The notes beneath the pieces were generated by a model. It did not search any database. It saw only the letters and a program-made list of their open reading frames with translations, and had not been told where the DNA came from. A DNA stretch of 64,000 bases, taken from NCBI RefSeq assembly GCF_000471905.2, contig NW_006495906.1, forward strand, positions 2,021,215 to 2,085,214, written 5' to 3'. Source of the stretch: Amborella trichopoda. Taxonomy: Eukaryota > Streptophyta > Magnoliopsida > Amborellales > Amborellaceae. Each line of letters starts with the position of its first letter. Position 1 is the stretch's first letter. Below are positions 58,283-64,000 of this stretch, one piece after another. The position numbers and the translations under genes are program-made.

Positions 58283-61206
58283 TGTAAGGACCACAAATTT
58301 TCCTAGTCATGAGATGCACACACGATGATAGAATCAGTAAAGGGGCAGTGTCGTTTGTGTAGAAGTGGAAACATGCACCAGGCACTAAGAAAGGAGCCCT
58401 AATGTCGTGCGAGAGTGCAGGTATCACCGCTCGAGAGTGGAGGTATCTCCATGCGAGAGTGGAGGTATCGTCGAGCGAGAGTGGAGGTATCGACGTGTGA
58501 GAGTGGAGGTATCACCGCGCGAGAGTGGAGGTATTGCCACGTGAGAGTGGAGGTATCGCCACGAGGGAGTGGACCTATCTCCATGCGAGACTGGAGTATC
58601 ACTGCGAGCGTGTGTTGCCGTTTGGAGTATCGCAGTGAGCTCGTGTTGCCATCTGAAGTATCACCACGAGCGTGTGTTGCCCTCAAGAGTATCGTCGCGA
58701 GCGCATGTTGCCGTCTGGAGTATCGTCGCGAGCGTGTGTTGCCGTCTGGAGTATCGTCGCAAGCGTTTGTTGCCGTCTGGAGTATCGTCGCGGGCGTGTG
58801 TTGCCGTCTGGAGCATCGTCGCCCGTGTTGCTGTCAGAAGCGTCGTTGCCTGGAGTAATGCCATGAGCAGTTGGTCAAGTGTGCAGCCGTCAGCGGTGTC
58901 AGTGCGCATCGTACCTGTCAGCACCGTGCGAGTGACGCCAGCCACAGTTCTTTTCTCAACCATCCCACGACGTCTGCCATAGTTGGCCTCACCTACCCAC
59001 GCACCTATAAATAGCGCATCTCCCGACCCTCAGTTTCGTTTTGCCTCCCTTTCCTCTTCCCTTTTCCCTCCCCTCAAACTTTCTCTCTCTAGAGCTTAGT
59101 GTGAGCCTTGCGCTGCTGCCATTGGGAGATTGCTGACAGGAGCAAGACGTGACTTGCGGGTGGAGGCCTTGGAGCGTCGTGACTATTGCTAAGTGGATTT
59201 AATGTCGTGCTGCCCTTAAAGCTTCCATGGAGTGATGGAGTATGAAAAATAGAAAAAATGGTAAATTTAGATGCATGAACGTATAATGCATGGAAAATGT
59301 AAATGAGTATTCATCCATTGCCAATGAACTTGGAAAATTCTAAAAGCAATCTCCTTGCCAAACTTGCTAACTTGACTTATAAAATGGTGTGTATCATGGT
59401 GGTAGCATATTAATACTATGGAAAGGAGATTTTTCCAGTAACTATGAGGGCTTTTTCCCTGAGCCTTTTGCTGACCAAACGGGCCCAAATCGGTCGTGAA
59501 TAAAGGACATAGGTGTCTACTTTATGTCTTGCTTCTCATGAAAAGTTAAAATGTTGCATGGATCCAATGATATGGCCAAAAGTTGGAGACATGTCACTGC
59601 TCACAACTGCTGTAAATTACAGCAATTGTGACTTGTATTGGGCCACGCCTTTTCCCTAGCAAATGGCTTCCAAATGTCCTTAAATTAACTTGTTGGTAAG
59701 GTATGTGAATGAGCTCAAGTTTACATGTTTTGAGATTTTTGAAATTCCTTGTAAATTTTTAGTTGTGCCCCAAAATGCGTGAGCATGTCACCACTCACTG
59801 TTTTTCCAGCAACCATGCCTGTTTGGAACCAAACCTTTGACTTGGTAAATGAGGTCCAATCTCCTTGGTATGTGGAGCATTAAATTTTTTCATTTAGCTA
59901 TTAATTAAATGATAAGTGTGAATATTATAGGATAATTGCTATGCATATGCCATAAGGTTATGTAAATGATGCTCCGTAGAATGTACTATGTGAAAAGTGA
60001 TAAGTGCAAAAAAAATGTGCTTTATCTGTTATAAAGCATTAATTCAGCAAGAATGAATCAAATTTTTGAGCATGAGAAGGGGCCTTAATGATGACCAATA
60101 TGCAATGGGACACCCATTGGTAGTGGGTGCTGTTATGTTATATCAATTTGAGTCTGGCAACTGCTTTATTGATATTGGCCACTATGTGATGGGGCACCCA
60201 TTGGTAGTGGATATTGAGACACTGACAAAGTAAGGCCTGCATATCCCCTAACACGAACAATGATAGTAACAATTTAGGGGAGGAAAGAGGGTCGCTCCTT
60301 AAGATTTATGAAATTAGATATGTGACTGATAAATACCTTGCAAGGTAAGGGCCTATCGAACCCCCAATGCGTTCTGAGGACCATGTGTGCGAGTTGAGGG
60401 TATTACAAAGCCGATTACGCCACTTGTCATTACCCTCCCTCCTATACGATGTTAGAAGTCCTAAGCAACGGGATTAGCTTAGCCTGATGGATAGGGCTTC
60501 TACTATCATGAGTAAGTGAACTAAGGAGTGACTGTGTAATGAACGAATTGTGACTGTGATGTCCTATAGTTGTAAAGCCTGCATGATATTGTCTATAATT
60601 GATCCACGATATTGTCTATAATTCATGCATTGTTGCTTCAGTATCTTGTTTATAATTGATGTACTGATCTGATGACTAATATGCGTGACAACTACACTGC
60701 CATTGATTATGATTTAGTAAATTGTTTACTGCACATGGGTAGACGTGTTACCAAAGCATAACACTAGATCTGCTTACTGAGATTCAAAGCTCATTCCATT
60801 CATTTTCCATCTTTGTAAACTGAAAGTGACAGGTTCAGAGTTGGGAGTGTGGGTTGCTGCTAAAGATCAAAGCAACCACTCTGATAAGGAGTTTTAGATC
60901 TTGTAGGTAGTTGGGTTCTCAGCCCTGATTGTACTATTTTCTTTAAACTATGTAACCTTGGGCCCTGAACTTTATTGTACTACTTTTGGGTTGTAATGGT
61001 AATGAAACATCTATCCTTATGAATGAATTTGCTAAATTTTAAATGTATAGGTTTGTGAGCATCTACTTTCTTTGGTTTGCTTGATTACCGAGAATCAGGC
61101 GTTGAGTCGACTGCTACCCAAGTAACAAATGCTACATTGGGATCACGAACCCACACCCTATCGCCCTGGATGATCAGAGGTAAGGCGGTCGAGGGCGGCG
61201 TTATGA
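58283..61206 (+). repeat. 3' LTR of element E
   Basis: 2.92 kb, starting TGTAAGGACC and ending GGCGTTATGA, followed by the CTGAA target duplication. It is about 200 bp longer than the 5' LTR. TATA box at 59006-59013. Confidence 0.9.
58412..58850 (+). repeat. Two adjoining minisatellites in the E 3' LTR
   Basis: Nine 22-bp units of GAGTGGAGGTATCGCCACGC type (58412-58610), then about eight ~31-bp units of TGTGTTGCCGTCTGGAGTAT plus CGTCGCGAGCG (58610-58850). More regular than in the 5' LTR, so at least one array has turned over since insertion. Confidence 0.9.
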
Positions 61207-62760
61207 CTGAAGGCTTCTGAACTTGGCGGGTCGTATGTGGCAGATCAGTCAGTAAAGGCTCAGCATGCTCTGACTGGACTTGACTCTTGTATGCCGAGCG
61301 GGTAAGAACCGGTTCTCGACGGTCTTGGGACCTTGGCTGCTGGGTGACTGAGTCGTCTTTTATGATGTTGACCACAGTGCGGGATTCTTGCACCTCTTCT
61401 TCAGTCTCTATGATTCGAAGAGGGTAGAAGGGATTTTGAGGGAGGAGACACTTAGAGATGGGTTCCCCGACTTTTTTGTCGGCTTCTTAATCAGAATCTG
61501 CAATCCTTTGTCTTGCTTGAGCTTTAGACTACAATAAACCTCTCTTCAGAACTAAGACTGGGGTTAAAGGTCGACCCTTGTTTTTAGAGCATGAGAGGGC
61601 GGTGTCTATAAGATGGGGCAGGGAATGTGGACTTTGGACGAGGAGCCAGTTTGGGTTGCTACCTTTGAAGTTGTAGAACTTCGTCAATCATTGGGCATTT
61701 GCCCCGAGCTCTTTTGTGGGCTCCAGTGGCATAGCCGACCTGATGAGGTTGGTTGAGAATGGTACTCTTAGGGAAAACCTTCGAGTATCAGGTCTTCAGA
61801 TATCCGCGGGGAGGAGAAAGGGTGGGAGAAGATGGGACCAGCTCCTGACGATGTCTGGGTTGGGAGCAAGTAGTGGCATGGGAAGGTGGCGCATGTATGC
61901 CCTTTGCAGTAGTATTCATGGTGACTTGGGGGTTTGCCTGGGCTCGAATAGGTGGTCTGGTCGAGAACATGTTTGTAAGGGAACAGGTGGAAGCCTGCCC
62001 CTTACAGTGTGTGCAAGTGTGTGCTGAGTGGGAGGACGAAGTGGTCATCTCCTGTGTTCTTGGTTTGGCGCAGCAACGATATTGCCCCGAGCACTGGGAT
62101 GCATATGCATACGCAAGGGTTTCGACCCAAGGAGGCCTGATCCTGGATGCTTCCTCGAGGTAGCACAAAAGCTACCCCAAGGTGTGACTCGAGTGGATGA
62201 GCCACAAGTCTTAGTGTGTGTGCGTGAGGTGGAGCCCCAAGGTCTCCTCCTCGATGTGTTGAGTCTCTATTCATAGAGACACGTGGTGCCGCAGGAATCT
62301 GGGGGGTGGCCTTGCGGCGACCCACAGAAGCAACGACAACTTCTTTGCCTTTTGCAGAAAGGGACTGGGCAGCCCTCCAGCGTACCTAGGCAATGCGACT
62401 GATAAGTAACTTGCCGGTGACAGGGTGCATTCTGTGAGTGGCAGCAGACGTGTTGCCGATGCAGGGTGCCTTGGTGGAAATTCCATCATGGCAAGGAGAT
62501 GAGGAGTTAGGAACTTTTAAGTCCCTTCTCACGCCAATCCAGGTTAAGACCTGGGGCCTAGACATTGAGTCTTTACTCAAAAGAAAAGTTGGGAACGAAG
62601 TTCGAGGAACTTGTTCCTGAGGGAAGCTCGCGAAAGCGAGGATGAGGAAATCCCCGATCCAGATGAACAAGGTAAAGAACCCAGAAGCCATATGTGGTGT
62701 GTGTGAAAACAGAAAAACAAAGGGGAAACTACCCAAACAAGGACGATTGGACAAAGGGGT
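61207..62760 (-). pseudogene. 5' coding zone of element A
   Basis: On the minus strand it starts near MASGFFTLFIWIGDFLI at about 62,690, matching B at 21780. It continues through Pro/Ser-rich sequence and ends at the insertion point of E. The last part (SRDRREPVLTRSAYKSQVQS type, near 61,300) matches C at about 520-580. It may be an ORF1 of the kind Ogre elements have before gag, or the start of gag itself. No enzyme domain. Broken. Confidence 0.65.
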
Positions 62761-62765
62761 AGTAA

Positions 62766-62784
62766 GTCCCCAGTGGAGCCGCCA
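62766..62784 (-). promoter_or_regulatory. Primer-binding site of element A
   Basis: TGGCGGCTCCACTGGGGAC on the minus strand, three bases after the 5' LTR end. It is close to the arginine-tRNA-type primer site reported for Ogre elements (TGGCGACTC-x2-CTGGGGA from memory). Confidence 0.75.
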
Positions 62785-63083
62785 AGCTGGTTAGGTTCCT
62801 CGATCTGGCCATCCGGATCTGGATGATCTGACAGAATGTGTCTCAGGTTTCAAGGGAACCCCGGACTTTGAGATCGCTCTCTCGGGAAACTTGCTCAAGA
62901 GTAAGGGCAGGTATACCAACCGATGAGGAATTTAAGGTGGGTTTGAGACTTACTTTAACTAGCTCGCGTGGGTGCTCTCTTAGATCACAGCGAAAGTCAT
63001 CCAATCCTACAACTGGTTCGAGATCGCCTCCCTTCGCCTGTATTCTCCTATTTCTGCAGTCATACACACATGGTTAATTTTAC

Positions 63084-63117
63084 AAGACAGGTGGGCCAAA
63101 GGATCTCACCTTGTCTT
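63084..63117 (-). other. Conserved LTR hairpin H1 (A 5' LTR copy)
   Basis: On the minus strand AAGACAAGGTGAGATC faces GGCCCACCTGTCTT. The outer stem pairs well; the inner stem is weakened. Confidence 0.6.
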
Positions 63118-63479
63118 TGGGTGAATGTACAGAGGCGTGCACATTCAAAGGAGAAAAGAGAAGAGATGATGAGATGAGTGTTGGGAAATGAAAGAAAAGA
63201 GAAAAAAAGAAAAGAAAGAGACATTCGACCAGGTGACTAGCCTAGCACAGTGGCTAGATTGGCATGATGATAGACCTGACGTGGTAGCAAGATGGGCATG
63301 ACAACGCGGACCGACACAACTATAATACTACTCGATGACAGAACACCGACACCAACCAGCCTGGTACAGCGGTTAGTTCGACGTGGCAGAAAGATGGCCA
63401 CAGTAACTTAGACCGGCATAACGCCAATACTACTTGACGATGAGACTACCAAGACAGTGCTAGACTTGTCCCATAGTCA

Positions 63480-63920
63480 ATTAGAGAGGAAGAGGAAGAA
63501 TAAAGAGAAAGAAGAGAGATAAGAAAAGCAGAGAGAGAAGAAGAAAGATAGGAGAGGAGGAGGAAAGAGAAGAAGAAGAAGAAGAAAAGAATAGAGTAGA
63601 AAAGAGAAAAGAAGAAGAATAGAAGAGAGGAGACGAGAAGAGGGAAGAAAGAAGAGACAAGAGGATAGAAAAGAAAGTAAAGAAGAGGGAAGAAGAAGGA
63701 AAGCAGAAGAAAGGAAAGAGAAGAAAAGAGAGAGAGAGAGAAAGAAGAGATAGAAAGGAAAGAGAGGAGAAGAGAGAGAGAAGAGAGAGAAAAGAAGAGA
63801 TAGAAAGGAAAGAGAGGAGAAGAGAGAGAGAAGAGAGAGAAAGAAAGAGAGAAGAGAGAGAGAGAAGAGAGAGAAGAAGAGAGAGAAGAGATAGACGAGA
63901 GAAGAAAGAGGTGAGAACAA
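63480..63920 (-). repeat. Polypurine/polypyrimidine tract of the A 5' LTR
   Basis: About 440 bp almost purely A/G on the plus strand, at the same LTR position as 16110-16570. The long minus-strand Ser/Leu/Phe-rich frames here are not genes. Confidence 0.85.
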
Positions 63921-63939
63921 AAGGAAGGGAGAACAAAAG

Positions 63940-64000
63940 CATGGTCGGCGATGGACTTACATTGTCCATAACAAAGGAAGAGGAGAAGAAAAAGAACATG
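63940..64000 (-). repeat. First unit of the hairpin minisatellite in the A 5' LTR
   Basis: A GCATGGTCGGCGATGGACTT core followed by CATTGTCCATAAC shows the ~56-bp unit starting at the window edge, as expected from the 3' LTR array at 16610-16790. Confidence 0.6.

Larger units (their letters stand above)
51031..61206 (+). mobile_element. Element E: Tekay/Del-like chromovirus (Ty3/gypsy), near complete in layout
   Basis: 10.2 kb, plus strand, inserted in element A. It has two LTRs of 2.7 and 2.9 kb, an initiator-methionine-type primer site, gag with two zinc knuckles, protease, RT, RNase H, integrase, a C-terminal chromodomain and a polypurine tract. The order and the chromodomain place it among chromoviruses; very long LTRs and the chromodomain sequence point to the Tekay (Del) clade. 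The two LTRs differ by about 11% (about 30 of 268 bases compared by eye). With the often used 1.3e-8 substitutions per site per year that gives roughly 4 million years, and more with slower woody-plant rates. Coding parts are broken, with perhaps ten or more breaks. Confidence 0.9.
51026..61211. other. Target-site duplication of element E
   Basis: CTGAA at 51026-51030 and CTGAA at 61207-61211 flank element E exactly. The host sequence on both sides is element A's 5' gag zone, which continues across the insertion. Confidence 0.9.
15417..64000 (-). mobile_element. Element A: very large Tat/Ogre-like Ty3/gypsy retrotransposon, multiply nested
   Basis: Read on the minus strand from the right edge: 5' LTR (running off the window to 62788), primer site (62766-62784), 5' coding zone and gag (62.7-48.6 kb, interrupted by element E), reverse transcriptase, RNase H, a second archaeal-type RNase H, integrase (ending 44441), a 3.6-kb non-coding 3' zone, and a 3' LTR split by element B. 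The dual RNase H and arginine-tRNA-like primer site fit the Tat lineage, and a size of about 19 kb without insertions fits Ogre-type members. I do not recognise a protease. It is broken, with many breaks. Its LTRs differ by roughly 13% over ~270 bases compared by eye, so it is several million years old at commonly used plant rates. Confidence 0.85.
62788..64000 (-). repeat. 5' LTR of element A (cut by the window edge)
   Basis: The minus-strand LTR end is next to the primer site. It aligns along its length with 15417-16640, the same LTR part of the 3' copy, at about 87% by eye over ~270 bases. It includes the repeated GTCTAG block (63230-63475), the purine tract and the start of the hairpin array. 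The rest, including the promoter, lies beyond 64000. Confidence 0.85.

Overview
The window is repeat-dominated plant nuclear DNA. I find no host protein-coding gene and no rRNA or tRNA gene. The plant assignment rests on three things: Tat/Ogre-type Ty3/gypsy retrotransposons with an extra RNase H domain and an arginine-tRNA-like primer site, a Tekay-type chromovirus with a chromodomain, and a plant L1 ORF1 fragment. I cannot name the species. Every LTR element looks old and broken.

Layout. (1) 1-8101: 3' part of a plus-strand Tat/Ogre-like element (C), cut by the window edge, with gag remains, a 35-bp tandem array and an LTR at 6040-8101. (2) 8102-15416: AT-rich intergenic DNA with microsatellites, a 20-N assembly gap, a minisatellite, two inverted-repeat elements, a larger non-autonomous TIR transposon and a LINE ORF1 fragment. 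(3) 15417 to the right edge: one very large minus-strand Tat/Ogre-like element (A). Its primer-binding site is at 62766-62784, its 5' LTR runs off the right edge, and its 3' LTR is split between 40159-40857 and 15417-18418.

Element A carries two big insertions. Inside its 3' LTR sits a plus-strand relative (B, 18419-40158) with four LTRs in the same orientation. B's second LTR is itself interrupted by what looks like a solo LTR of another family (D, 28321-31417). Inside A's 5' coding zone sits a Tekay-like chromovirus (E, 51031-61206) with a perfect 5-bp target-site duplication, CTGAA. The nesting depth is therefore host > A > B > D, plus host > A > E. A without its insertions and with a whole 5' LTR would be about 19 kb, which is Ogre-sized.

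The least expected signal is in the LTRs of the A/B/C family. Downstream of the promoter they carry long pyrimidine-rich leaders, tandem arrays of a ~56-bp unit that each fold into an ~11-bp hairpin with paired (compensatory) changes between copies, and a second hairpin near the LTR end kept in six LTRs. These look like selected nucleic-acid structures, although palindrome-favouring repeat turnover is a serious alternative.
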